Shown: in pieces, positions 9,566 through 20,689 of the stretch | Layout of the letters: each line of letters opens with the position of its first letter | How positions within the stretch are numbered: position 1 is the first letter of the stretch | Assembly: GCF_947623445.1 (NCBI RefSeq) | Contig: NC_135246.1 | Coordinates: forward strand, 2,234,501 to 2,298,500 | Length of the DNA: 64,000 bases | Reading direction: 5' to 3' | Origin: Clavelina lepadiformis | Lineage: Eukaryota > Chordata > Ascidiacea > Aplousobranchia > Clavelinidae | Made by a program: the position numbers and the translations under genes | Notes under the pieces: generated by a model | What the model was told of the DNA's origin: nothing | Databases searched by the model: none | Seen by the model: only the letters and a program-made list of their open reading frames with translations

Positions 9566-10284
9566 TCGTTTAGGACAAGCAATAATACCATTGCAATCCC
9601 ATGTTATATAAGGCAAATCAGGCGTTTCCATTTTATAAAATACTACTCCAATAAAATATGTTTAAGCGTTGCATCGTTTACGACCTAAGATAAAAAAAAC
9701 TGCCTAGGCTCTTTGACATTATCTTATAAGCAAAATTTATTGAGCTCCAAACACGATTTTTCGAGTAATTGCAATTAATGACAGATGATGCCTTGCGCTT
9801 TTTAAGGAAGCGTCAAACACCAAAAAATGCCGTAAAATCTTTGTTTCTTTTATTATACAGTGAATTTACTAAACGAGTGATTACTCGAAAATCTTCCATG
9901 AGGCTCTCGGAAATTTTGCATGTCAATTTAGTATGCTTTGAACTACCATTCCATAAAATGTCATAAAAAAAACACGATTCAAACTTTTTTTACAGAGGCG
10001 CAAAATAAACACTGAAATTTTTTGTCTAAAAAACCCAATTTTAGCTAATTTCATGCTAATTTTTAGCCTAATTCTGCACGCGACAAGTGCTAGGGTAATT
10101 CCCAGGCTAGAAAACAACACCAACAGTGCTGCCTTCTGATTGGTCTAAATAGGTTTTTTAAAGCCCTACGTAGGAGTACAACAAATTCATAAAGATCTTA
10201 GTTTTAGGGGTTTGACGCCTCCTTAATAAACCAAACAAAGAAATTAGGCCCTCACAAACGTGAAGTGAAGTTTTATTAAATTTC

Positions 10285-10356
10285 TGGAGATGCCAGGAAT
10301 TGAACCCGGGGCCTCACACATGCGAAGCGTGCGCTCTACCACTGAGCTACATCCCC
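10285..10356 (-). tRNA. tRNA-Ala(CGC), unit 6
   Basis: Consensus sequence. Confidence 0.96.
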
Positions 10357-10359
10357 AGC

Positions 10360-10441
10360 CGACGAGGATGGGACTCGAATCCACGCGTGCAGAGCACAAT
10401 GGATTAGCAGTCCATCGCCTTAACCACTCGGCCACCTCGTC
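10360..10441 (-). tRNA. tRNA-Ser(GCU), unit 6, T-stem variant
   Basis: G53 is A (GTGGA before the T loop), giving an A53-C61 mismatch and altering the first conserved bases of the B box. The same change occurs in unit 8. Confidence 0.85.
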
Positions 10442-10945
10442 GATATGAAAACAATCTGGCCATAACGTTCAGGACATGTAATTTTTCAAAACACTACGTA
10501 CATAGATTTGTCTACATATGAAGCAGAGATTCATCTGTAACAAGTCTGAGAGGATGCACATAGAACGGAACACCTATCTGTTTGACTATGTCAATAATCT
10601 GTACTTCATTCTGTAGTGACATTGTGCTTGCCACCATCGTCACACTCAGGCAGTGGCGTTTGTAAAATTTTCTGGGTTCAAACTGCGGTCTTTGGAACAA
10701 TCTTACTCAGGAACTAAAAAAGAACAAACACTAGACCATCCGATGATTTGAGTATTAGTAGGCTATATTTTTGTGATATCAAAGAAGATGTACAGTGACG
10801 ACACCGAAAAGCTACACGAATTTAACCAAACCTGGGTGTACTGTGCAGTGCTCTAATCGGTTTCATTCGTATATTCCTATTATTATTTTGAGATGAAATA
10901 TGAAGACTTTGAAAATACATGGAAGATGTGCGAACTTTGTTGCGA

Positions 10946-10961
10946 GGGGGTGTAGCTCAAA

Positions 10962-10996
<35 letters not shown>

Positions 10997-11018
10997 GGAT
11001 CGATACCCGGCACCTCCA
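10946..11018 (+). tRNA. tRNA-Ala(AGC), unit 6
   Basis: Consensus sequence. Confidence 0.96.
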
Positions 11019-11155
11019 AGAAACATTTTACTGATTTTCGTTTAAATCTAACTGAGAATGGATACAAAATCCCACTGATTTTTGAAGAAGCGACTGGGTT
11101 TGAGTTTGTCGTGAGTGAATGAACATAGCACGCCGTTATAGAAACTGGGATTGGC

Positions 11156-11171
11156 GGGGGTGTAGCTCATA

Positions 11172-11206
<35 letters not shown>

Positions 11207-11228
11207 GGATCGATGCCCGGCACCTCCA
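11156..11228 (+). tRNA. tRNA-Ala(UGC), unit 6
   Basis: Consensus with T loop ATCGATG. Confidence 0.96.
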
Positions 11229-11298
11229 ATTTACATAAGTTGATTTTTGTCGATCAATGGATGGATTAGTTTGAAACTTTTTATCAAAAGATTGTATG

Positions 11299-11371
11299 TG
11301 CCTCGAGTGAGGATCGAACTCACGACCTTGAGATTATGAGACTCACGCGCTGCCTACTGCGCCATCAAGGC
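11299..11371 (-). tRNA. tRNA-Met(CAU), elongator, unit 6
   Basis: Carries the U5-G68 variant. Confidence 0.94.
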
Positions 11372-12092
11372 TCGTTTAGGACAAGCAATAATACCATTGC
11401 AATCCAATGTTATATAAGGCAAATCAGGCGTTTCCATTTTATAAAATACTACTCCAATAAAATATGTTTAAGCGTTGCATCGTTTACGACCTAAGATAAA
11501 AAAAACTGCCTATGCTCTTTGACATTATCTTATAAGCAAAATTTATTGAGCTCCAAACACGATTTTTCGAGTAATTGCAATTAATGACAGATGATGCCTT
11601 GCGCTTTTTAAGGAAGCGTCAAATACCAAAAAATGCCGTAAAATATTTGTTTCTTTTATTATACAGTGAATTTACTAAACGAGTGATTACTAGAAAATCT
11701 TCCATGAGGCTCTCGGAAATTTTGCATGTCAATTTAGTATGCTTTGAACTACCATTCCATAAAATGTCATCAAAAAAAAACACGATTCAAACTTTTTTTA
11801 CAGAGGCGCAAAATAAACACTGAAATTTTTGGTCTAAAAAACCCAATTTTAGCTAATTTCATGCTAATTTTTAGCCTAATTCTGCACGCGACAAGTGCTA
11901 GGGTAATTCCCAGCTTAGAAAACAACACCAACAGTGCTGCCTTCTGATTGGTCTAAATAGGTTTTTTAAAGCCCTACGTAGGAGTACAACAAATTCATAA
12001 AGATCTTAGTTTTAGGGGTTTGACGCCTCCTTAATAAACCAAACAAAGAAATTAGGCACTCACAAACGTGAAGTGAAGTTTTATTAAATTTC

Positions 12093-12164
12093 TGGAGATG
12101 CCAGGAATTGAACCCGGGGCCTCACACATGCGAAGCGTGCGCTCTACCACTGAGCTACATCCCC
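12093..12164 (-). tRNA. tRNA-Ala(CGC), unit 7
   Basis: Consensus sequence. Confidence 0.96.
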
Positions 12165-12167
12165 AGC

Positions 12168-12249
12168 CGACGAGGATGGGACTCGAACCCACGCGTGCAG
12201 AGCACAATGGATTAGCAGTCCATCGCCTTAACCACTCGGCCACCTCGTC
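12168..12249 (-). tRNA. tRNA-Ser(GCU), unit 7
   Basis: Consensus sequence. Confidence 0.96.
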
Positions 12250-12753
12250 GATATGAAAACAATCTGGCCATAACGTTCAGGACATGTAATTTTTCAAAAC
12301 ACTACGTACATAGATTTGTCTACATATGAAGCAGAGATTCATCTGTAACAAGTCTGAGAGGATGCACATAGAACGGAACACCTATCTGTTTGACTATGTC
12401 AATAATCTGTACTTCATTCTGTAGTGACATTGTGCTTGCCACCATCGTCACACTCAGGCAGTGGCGTTTGTAAAATTTTCTGGGTTCAAACTGCGGTCTT
12501 TGGAACAATCTTACTCAGGAACTAAAAAAGAACAAACACTAGACCATCCGATGATTTGAGTATTAGTAGGCTATATTTTTGTGATATCAAAGAAGATGTA
12601 CAGTGACGACACCGAAAAGCTACACGAATTTAACCAAACCTGGGTGTACTGTGCAGTGCTCTAATCGGTTTCATTCGTATATTCCTATTATTATTTTGAG
12701 ATGAAATATGAAGACTTTGAAAATACATGGAAGATGTGCGAACTTTGTTGCGA

Positions 12754-12769
12754 GGGGGTGTAGCTCAAA

Positions 12770-12804
<35 letters not shown>

Positions 12805-12826
12805 GGATCGATACCCGGCACCTCCA
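12754..12826 (+). tRNA. tRNA-Ala(AGC), unit 7
   Basis: Consensus sequence. Confidence 0.96.
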
Positions 12827-12963
12827 AGAAACATTTTACTGATTTTCGTTTAAATCTAACTGAGAATGGATACAAAATCCCACTGATTTTTGAAGAAGCG
12901 ACTGGGTTTGAGTTTGTCGTGAGTGAATGAACATAGCACGCCGTTATAGAAACTGGGATTGGC

Positions 12964-12979
12964 GGGGGTGTAGCTCATA

Positions 12980-13014
<35 letters not shown>

Positions 13015-13036
13015 GGATCGATGCCCGGCACCTCCA
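12964..13036 (+). tRNA. tRNA-Ala(UGC), unit 7
   Basis: Consensus with T loop ATCGATG. Confidence 0.96.
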
Positions 13037-13106
13037 ATTTACATAAGTTGATTTTTGTCGATCAATGGATGGATTAGTTTGAAACTTTTTATCAAAAGAT
13101 TGTATG

Positions 13107-13179
13107 TGCCTCGAGTGAGGATCGAACTCACGACCTTGAGATTATGAGACTCACGCGCTGCCTACTGCGCCATCAAGGC
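13107..13179 (-). tRNA. tRNA-Met(CAU), elongator, unit 7
   Basis: Carries the U5-G68 variant. Confidence 0.94.
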
Positions 13180-13898
13180 TCGTTTAGGACAAGCAATAAT
13201 ACCATTGCAATCCCATGTTATATAAGGCAAATCAGGCGTTTCCATTTTATAAAATACTACTCCAATAAAATATGTTTAAGCGTTGCATCGTTTACGACCT
13301 AAGATAAAAAAAACTGCCTAGGCTCTTTGACATTATCTTATAAGCAAAATTTATTGAGCTCCAAACACGATTTTTCGAGTAATTGCAATTAATGACAGAT
13401 GATGCCTTGCGCTTTTTAAGGAAGCGTCAAACACCAAAAAATGCCGTAAAATCTTTGTTTCTTTTATTATACAGTGAATTTACTAAACGAGTGATTACTC
13501 GAAAATCTTCCATGAGGCTCTCGGAAATTTTGCATGTCAATTTAGTATGCTTTGAACTACCATTCCATAAAATGTCATAAAAAAAACACGATTCAAACTT
13601 TTTTTACAGAGGCGCAAAATAAACACTGAAATTTTTTGTCTAAAAAACCCAATTTTAGCTAATTTCATGCTAATTTTTAGCCTAATTCTGCACGCGACAA
13701 GTGCTAGGGTAATTCCCAGGCTAGAAAACAACACCAACAGTGCTGCCTTCTGATTGGTCTAAATAGGTTTTTTAAAGCCCTACGTAGGAGTACAACAAAT
13801 TCATAAAGATCTTAGTTTTAGGGGTTTGACGCCTCCTTAATAAACCAAACAAAGAAATTAGGCCCTCACAAACGTGAAGTGAAGTTTTATTAAATTTC

Positions 13899-13970
13899 TG
13901 GAGATGCCAGGAATTGAACCCGGGGCCTCACACCTGCGAAGCGTGCGCTCTACCACTGAGCTACATCCCC
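13899..13970 (-). tRNA. tRNA-Ala(CGC), unit 8
   Basis: T38 of the anticodon loop is G (TTCGCAG). The anticodon is unchanged. This is the main difference I saw between this block and the unit 6 block 3614 bp away. Confidence 0.92.
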
Positions 13971-13973
13971 AGC

Positions 13974-14055
13974 CGACGAGGATGGGACTCGAATCCACGC
14001 GTGCAGAGCACAATGGATTAGCAGTCCATCGCCTTAACCACTCGGCCACCTCGTC
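13974..14055 (-). tRNA. tRNA-Ser(GCU), unit 8, T-stem variant
   Basis: Shares the A53-C61 mismatch with the unit 6 gene. Confidence 0.85.
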
Positions 14056-14559
14056 GATATGAAAACAATCTGGCCATAACGTTCAGGACATGTAATTTTT
14101 CAAAACACTACGTACATAGATTTGTCTACATATGAAGCAGAGATTCATCTGTAACAAGTCTGAGAGGATGCACATAGAACGGAACACCTATCTGTTTGAC
14201 TATGTCAATAATCTGTACTTCATTCTGTAGTGACATTGTGCTTGCCACCATCGTCACACTCAGGCAGTGGCGTTTGTAAAATTTTCTGGGTTCAAACTGC
14301 GGTCTTTGGAACAATCTTACTCAGGAACTAAAAAAGAACAAACACTAGACCATCCGATGATTTGAGTATTAGTAGGCTATATTTTTGTGATATCAAAGAA
14401 GATGTACAGTGACGACACCGAAAAGCTACACGAATTTAACCAAACCTGGGTGTACTGTGCAGTGCTCTAATCGGTTTCATTCGTATATTCCTATTATTAT
14501 TTTGAGATGAAATATGAAGACTTTGAAAATACATGGAAGATGTGCGAACTTTGTTGCGA

Positions 14560-14575
14560 GGGGGTGTAGCTCAAA

Positions 14576-14610
<35 letters not shown>

Positions 14611-14632
14611 GGATCGATACCCGGCACCTCCA
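14560..14632 (+). tRNA. tRNA-Ala(AGC), unit 8
   Basis: Consensus sequence. Confidence 0.96.
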
Positions 14633-14769
14633 AGAAACATTTTACTGATTTTCGTTTAAATCTAACTGAGAATGGATACAAAATCCCACTGATTTTTGAA
14701 GAAGCGACTGGGTTTGAGTTTGTCGTGAGTGAATGAACATAGCACGCCGTTATAGAAACTGGGATTGGC

Positions 14770-14785
14770 GGGGGTGTAGCTCATA

Positions 14786-14820
<35 letters not shown>

Positions 14821-14842
14821 GGATCGATGCCCGGCACCTCCA
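14770..14842 (+). tRNA. tRNA-Ala(UGC), unit 8
   Basis: Consensus with T loop ATCGATG. Confidence 0.96.
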
Positions 14843-14912
14843 ATTTACATAAGTTGATTTTTGTCGATCAATGGATGGATTAGTTTGAAACTTTTTATCA
14901 AAAGATTGTATG

Positions 14913-14985
14913 TGCCTCGAGTGAGGATCGAACTCACGACCTTGAGATTATGAGACTCACGCGCTGCCTACTGCGCCATCAAGGC
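14913..14985 (-). tRNA. tRNA-Met(CAU), elongator, unit 8
   Basis: Carries the U5-G68 variant. Confidence 0.94.
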
Positions 14986-15706
14986 TCGTTTAGGACAAGC
15001 AATAATACCATTGCAATCCAATGTTATATAAGGCAAATCAGGCGTTTCCATTTTATAAAATACTACTCCAATAAAATATGTTTAAGCGTTGCATCGTTTA
15101 CGACCTAAGATAAAAAAAACTGCCTATGCTCTTTGACATTATCTTATAAGCAAAATTTATTGAGCTCCAAACACGATTTTTCGAGTAATTGCAATTAATG
15201 ACAGATGATGCCTTGCGCTTTTTAAGGAAGCGTCAAATACCAAAAAATGCCGTAAAATATTTGTTTCTTTTATTATACAGTGAATTTACTAAACGAGTGA
15301 TTACTAGAAAATCTTCCATGAGGCTCTCGGAAATTTTGCATGTCAATTTAGTATGCTTTGAACTACCATTCCATAAAATGTCATCAAAAAAAAACACGAT
15401 TCAAACTTTTTTTACAGAGGCGCAAAATAAACACTGAAATTTTTGGTCTAAAAAACCCAATTTTAGCTAATTTCATGCTAATTTTTAGCCTAATTCTGCA
15501 CGCGACAAGTGCTAGGGTAATTCCCAGCTTAGAAAACAACACCAACAGTGCTGCCTTCTGATTGGTCTAAATAGGTTTTTTAAAGCCCTACGTAGGAGTA
15601 CAACAAATTCATAAAGATCTTAGTTTTAGGGGTTTGACGCCTCCTTAATAAACCAAACAAAGAAATTAGGCACTCACAAACGTGAAGTGAAGTTTTATTA
15701 AATTTC

Positions 15707-15778
15707 TGGAGATGCCAGGAATTGAACCCGGGGCCTCACACATGCGAAGCGTGCGCTCTACCACTGAGCTACATCCCC
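15707..15778 (-). tRNA. tRNA-Ala(CGC), unit 9
   Basis: Consensus sequence. Confidence 0.96.
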
Positions 15779-15781
15779 AGC

Positions 15782-15863
15782 CGACGAGGATGGGACTCGA
15801 ACCCACGCGTGCAGAGCACAATGGATTAGCAGTCCATCGCCTTAACCACTCGGCCACCTCGTC
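15782..15863 (-). tRNA. tRNA-Ser(GCU), unit 9
   Basis: Consensus sequence. Confidence 0.96.
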
Positions 15864-16367
15864 GATATGAAAACAATCTGGCCATAACGTTCAGGACATG
15901 TAATTTTTCAAAACACTACGTACATAGATTTGTCTACATATGAAGCAGAGATTCATCTGTAACAAGTCTGAGAGGATGCACATAGAACGGAACACCTATC
16001 TGTTTGACTATGTCAATAATCTGTACTTCATTCTGTAGTGACATTGTGCTTGCCACCATCGTCACACTCAGGCAGTGGCGTTTGTAAAATTTTCTGGGTT
16101 CAAACTGCGGTCTTTGGAACAATCTTACTCAGGAACTAAAAAAGAACAAACACTAGACCATCCGATGATTTGAGTATTAGTAGGCTATATTTTTGTGATA
16201 TCAAAGAAGATGTACAGTGACGACACCGAAAAGCTACACGAATTTAACCAAACCTGGGTGTACTGTGCAGTGCTCTAATCGGTTTCATTCGTATATTCCT
16301 ATTATTATTTTGAGATGAAATATGAAGACTTTGAAAATACATGGAAGATGTGCGAACTTTGTTGCGA

Positions 16368-16383
16368 GGGGGTGTAGCTCAAA

Positions 16384-16418
<35 letters not shown>

Positions 16419-16440
16419 GGATCGATACCCGGCACCTCCA
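16368..16440 (+). tRNA. tRNA-Ala(AGC), unit 9
   Basis: Consensus sequence. Confidence 0.96.
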
Positions 16441-16577
16441 AGAAACATTTTACTGATTTTCGTTTAAATCTAACTGAGAATGGATACAAAATCCCACTGA
16501 TTTTTGAAGAAGCGACTGGGTTTGAGTTTGTCGTGAGTGAATGAACATAGCACGCCGTTATAGAAACTGGGATTGGC

Positions 16578-16593
16578 GGGGGTGTAGCTCATA

Positions 16594-16628
<35 letters not shown>

Positions 16629-16650
16629 GGATCGATGCCCGGCACCTCCA
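16578..16650 (+). tRNA. tRNA-Ala(UGC), unit 9
   Basis: Consensus with T loop ATCGATG. Confidence 0.96.
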
Positions 16651-16720
16651 ATTTACATAAGTTGATTTTTGTCGATCAATGGATGGATTAGTTTGAAACT
16701 TTTTATCAAAAGATTGTATG

Positions 16721-16793
16721 TGCCTCGAGTGAGGATCGAACTCACGACCTTGAGATTATGAGACTCACGCGCTGCCTACTGCGCCATCAAGGC
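16721..16793 (-). tRNA. tRNA-Met(CAU), elongator, unit 9
   Basis: Carries the U5-G68 variant; the last unit to do so before the edge fragment. Confidence 0.94.
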
Positions 16794-17514
16794 TCGTTTA
16801 GGACAAGCAATAATACCATTGCAATCCAATGTTATATAAGGCAAATCAGGCGTTTCCATTTTATAAAATACTACTCCAATAAAATATGTTTAAGCGTTGC
16901 ATCGTTTACGACCTAAGATAAAAAAAACTGCCTATGCTCTTTGACATTATCTTATAAGCAAAATTTATTGAGCTCCAAACACGATTTTTCGAGTAATTGC
17001 AATTAATGACAGATGATGCCTTGCGCTTTTTAAGGAAGCGTCAAATACCAAAAAATGCCGTAAAATATTTGTTTCTTTTATTATACAGTGAATTTACTAA
17101 ACGAGTGATTACTAGAAAATCTTCCATGAGGCTCTCGGAAATTTTGCATGTCAATTTAGTATGCTTTGAACTACCATTCCATAAAATGTCATCAAAAAAA
17201 AACACGATTCAAACTTTTTTTACAGAGGCGCAAAATAAACACTGAAATTTTTGGTCTAAAAAACCCAATTTTAGCTAATTTCATGCTAATTTTTAGCCTA
17301 ATTCTGCACGCGACAAGTGCTAGGGTAATTCCCAGCTTAGAAAACAACACCAACAGTGCTGCCTTCTGATTGGTCTAAATAGGTTTTTTAAAGCCCTACG
17401 TAGGAGTACAACAAATTCATAAAGATCTTAGTTTTAGGGGTTTGACGCCTCCTTAATAAACCAAACAAAGAAATTAGGCACTCACAAACGTGAAGTGAAG
17501 TTTTATTAAATTTC

Positions 17515-17586
17515 TGGAGATGCCAGGAATTGAACCCGGGGCCTCACACATGCGAAGCGTGCGCTCTACCACTGAGCTACATCCCC
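17515..17586 (-). tRNA. tRNA-Ala(CGC), unit 10
   Basis: Consensus sequence. Confidence 0.96.
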
Positions 17587-17589
17587 AGC

Positions 17590-17671
17590 CGACGAGGATG
17601 GGACTCGAACCCACGCGTGCAGAGCACAATGGATTAGCAGTCCATCGCCTTAACCACTCGGCCACCTCGTC
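17590..17671 (-). tRNA. tRNA-Ser(GCU), unit 10
   Basis: Consensus sequence. Confidence 0.96.
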
Positions 17672-18175
17672 GATATGAAAACAATCTGGCCATAACGTTC
17701 AGGACATGTAATTTTTCAAAACACTACGTACATAGATTTGTCTACATATGAAGCAGAGATTCATCTGTAACAAGTCTGAGAGGATGCACGTAGAACGGAA
17801 CACCTATCTGTTTGACTATGTCAATAATCTGTACTTCATTCTGTAGTGACATTATGCTTCCAACCATCGTCACACTCAGGCAGTGGCGTTTGTAAATTTT
17901 TCTGGGTTCAAACTGCGGTCTTTGGAACAATCTTACTCAGGAACTAAAAACGAACAAACACTAGGCCATCCGATGATTTGAGTATTAGTAGGCTATATTT
18001 TTGTGATATCAAAGAAGATGTACAGTGACGACACCGAAAAGCTACACGAATTTAACCAAACCTGGGTGTACTGTGTAGTGTTCTAATCGGTTTCATTCGT
18101 ATATTCCTATTATTATTTTGAGATGAAATATGAAGACTTTGAAAATACATGGAAGATGTGCGAACTTTGTTGCGA

Positions 18176-18248
18176 GGGGGTGTAGCTCAAATGGTAGAGC
18201 GCGCGCTTAGCATGCGTGAGGTACCGGGATCGATACCCGGCAACTCCA
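18176..18248 (+). tRNA. tRNA-Ala(AGC), unit 10, acceptor mismatch
   Basis: C68 is A (CAACTCC), leaving a G5-A68 mismatch in the acceptor stem. C42 is T, a G28-U42 wobble. Both changes are private to this copy, which is near the array edge. Confidence 0.82.
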
Positions 18249-18385
18249 AGAAACATTTTACTGATTTTCGTTTAAATCTAAATGAAAATGGATACAAAAT
18301 CGCACTGATTTTTGAAGAAGCGACTGGGTTTGAGTTTGTCGTGAGTGATTGAACATAGCACGCCGTTATAGAAACTGGGATTGGC

Positions 18386-18401
18386 GGGGGTTTAGCTCAT
18401 A

Positions 18402-18436
<35 letters not shown>

Positions 18437-18458
18437 GGATCGATGCCCGGCACCTCCA
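18386..18458 (+). tRNA. tRNA-Ala(UGC), unit 10, acceptor mismatch
   Basis: G7 is T (GGGGGTT), so the 7-66 pair is lost (U-C). The remainder is consensus. Confidence 0.85.
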
Positions 18459-18528
18459 ATTTACATAAGTTGATTTTTGTCGATCAATGGATGGATTAGT
18501 TTGAAACTTTTTATCAAAAGATTGTATG

Positions 18529-18601
18529 TGCCTCGAGTGAGGATCGAACTCACGACCTTGAGATTATGAGACTCACGCGCTGCCAACTGCGCCATCGAGG
18601 C
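18529..18601 (-). tRNA. tRNA-Met(CAU), elongator, unit 10
   Basis: D-loop A17 is T. It has C5-G68, as in units 1-4, so it lies outside the block that spread the U5 variant. Confidence 0.95.
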
Positions 18602-19319
18602 TCGTTTAGCACAAGCAATAATACCATTGCAATCCCATGTTATATAAGGCAAATCAGGCGTTTCCATTTTATAACATACTACTCCAATAAAATATGTTTA
18701 AGCGTTGCATCGTTTACGACCTAAGATAAAAAACTGCCTAGGCTCTTTGACATTATCTTATAAGCAAAATTTATTGAGCCCCAAACACGATTTTTCGAGT
18801 AATTGCAATTAAGGACAGATGATGCCTTGCGCTTTTTAAGGAAGCGTCAAACACCAAAAAATGCCGTAAAATCTTTGTTTGTTTTATTATACAGTGAATT
18901 TACTAAACGAGTGATTACTAGAAAATCTTCCATGAGGCTATCGAAAATTTTGCATGTCAATTTAGTATGCTTTGAACTACCATTCCATAAAATGTCATCA
19001 AAAAACCACTATTCAAACTTTTTTTACAGAGGCGCAAAATAAACACTGAAATTTTTGGTCTAAAAAACCCAATATTAGCTACTTTCATGCTAATTTTTAG
19101 CCTAATTCTGCACGCGACAAGTGCTAGGGTAATTCCCAGCCTAGAAAACAACACCAACAGTGTTACCTTCTGATTGGTCTAAATAGGTTTTGTAAAGCCC
19201 TACGTAGGAGTACAACAAATTCATAAAGATCTTAATTTTAGGGGTTTGACGCCTCCTTAATAAACCAAAACAAAGAAATTAGGCCTTCACAAACGTAAAG
19301 TGAAGTTTTATTAAATTTC

Positions 19320-19391
19320 TGGAGATGCCAGGAATTGAACCCGGGGCCTCACACATGCGAAGCGTGCGCTCTACCACTGAGCTACATCCCT
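19320..19391 (-). tRNA. tRNA-Ala(CGC), unit 11, A1-C72 mismatch
   Basis: G1 is A (AGGGATG) while C72 is unchanged, so the terminal pair is lost. This contrasts with the compensated A1-U72 of unit 4 Ala(AGC). Confidence 0.85.
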
Positions 19392-19394
19392 AGC

Positions 19395-19476
19395 CGACGA
19401 GGATGGGAATCGAACCCACGCGTGCAGAGCACAATGGATTAGCAGTCCATCGCCTTAACCACTCGGCCACCTCGTC
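19395..19476 (-). tRNA. tRNA-Ser(GCU), unit 11
   Basis: The T loop is TTCGATT instead of TTCGAGT, which is still a good B box. Stems are intact and the 3-nt spacer to Ala(CGC) is kept. Confidence 0.94.
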
Positions 19477-19979
19477 GATATGAAAACAATCTGGCCATAA
19501 CGTTCAGGACATGTACATTTTCAAAACACTACGTACATAGATTTGTCTACTTATGAAGCAGAGATTCATCATGAACAAGTCTGAGAGGATGCACATAGAA
19601 CGGAACACCTATCTGTTTGACTATGTCAATAATCTGTACTTCATTCTGTAGTGACATTGTGCTTGCCACCATCGTCACACTCAGGCAGTGGCGTTTGTAA
19701 ATTTTTCTGTTTTCAAACTGCGTTCTTTGGAACAATCTTACTCAGGAACTAAAAAAGAACAAATACTAGGCCATCCGATGATTTGAGTATTAGTAGACTA
19801 TATTTTTGTGATATCAAAGAAGATGTACAGTGACGACACCGAAAAGCTACACGAATTTAACCAAACCTGGGTGTACTGTGCAGGCTCAAATCGATTTCGT
19901 TCATATATTCCTATTACTATTTTGAGATGAAATATGAAGACTTTCAAAATATATTGAAGATGTGCGAACGTTGCTGGGA

Positions 19980-19995
19980 GGGGGTGTAGCTCATA

Positions 19996-20030
<35 letters not shown>

Positions 20031-20052
20031 GGATCGATGCCCGGCACCTCCA
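19980..20052 (+). tRNA. tRNA-Ala(AGC), unit 11, mosaic of the two plus-strand Ala genes
   Basis: The upstream flank (GATGTGCGAACGTTGC-like) is that of Ala(AGC). The D loop ATATGGTA, T loop ATCGATG and 3' flank CAATTTACATAAG are those of Ala(UGC), yet the anticodon loop is TTAGCAT. It is therefore a fusion that removed the ~210 bp normally separating the two genes, with an AGC anticodon on an Ala(UGC) body. The fold and G3:U70 are intact. Confidence 0.93.
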
Positions 20053-20122
20053 ATTTACATAAGTTGATTTTTGTCGATCAATGGATGGATTAGTTTGAAA
20101 CTTTTTATCAAAAGATTGTATG

Positions 20123-20195
20123 TGCCTCGAGTGAGGATCGAACTCACGACCTTGAGATTATGAGACTCACGTGCTGCTTACTGCGCCATCGAGAC
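20123..20195 (-). tRNA. tRNA-Met(CAU), unit 11, decayed
   Basis: C2 is T (U2-G71 wobble), G18 is A (loses the G18-Psi55 contact and an A-box base), and G24 is A (C11-A24 mismatch in the D stem). Probably a pseudogene. Confidence 0.7.
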
Positions 20196-20689
20196 TCGTT
20201 TAGAACAAGCAATAATACCATTGCAATCCCATGTTATATAAGGGAAATTAGGCGTTTCCATTTTATAACATACTACTCCAATAAAATATGTTTAAGCGTT
20301 GCATCGTTTACGACCTAAGATGAAAAATCTGCCTATGCTCTTTGACATTATCTTATAAGCAAAGTTTATTGAGCCCCAAACACGATTTTTCGAGTAATTG
20401 CAATTAATGACAGATGATGCCTTGCGCTTTTTAAGGAAGCGTCAAACACCAAAAAATGCCGTAAAATCTTTGTTTGTTTTATTATACAGTGAATTTACTA
20501 AACGAGTGATTACTCGAAAATCTTCCATGAGGCTCTCGGAAATTTTGCATGTCAATTTAGTATGCTTTGAACTACCATTCCATAAAATGTCATCAAAAAA
20601 TCACGATTCAAACTTTTTTTACAGTGGCGCAAAATAAACACTGAAATTTTTGGTCTAAAAAACCCAATTTTAGCTACTTTCATCTTTAA

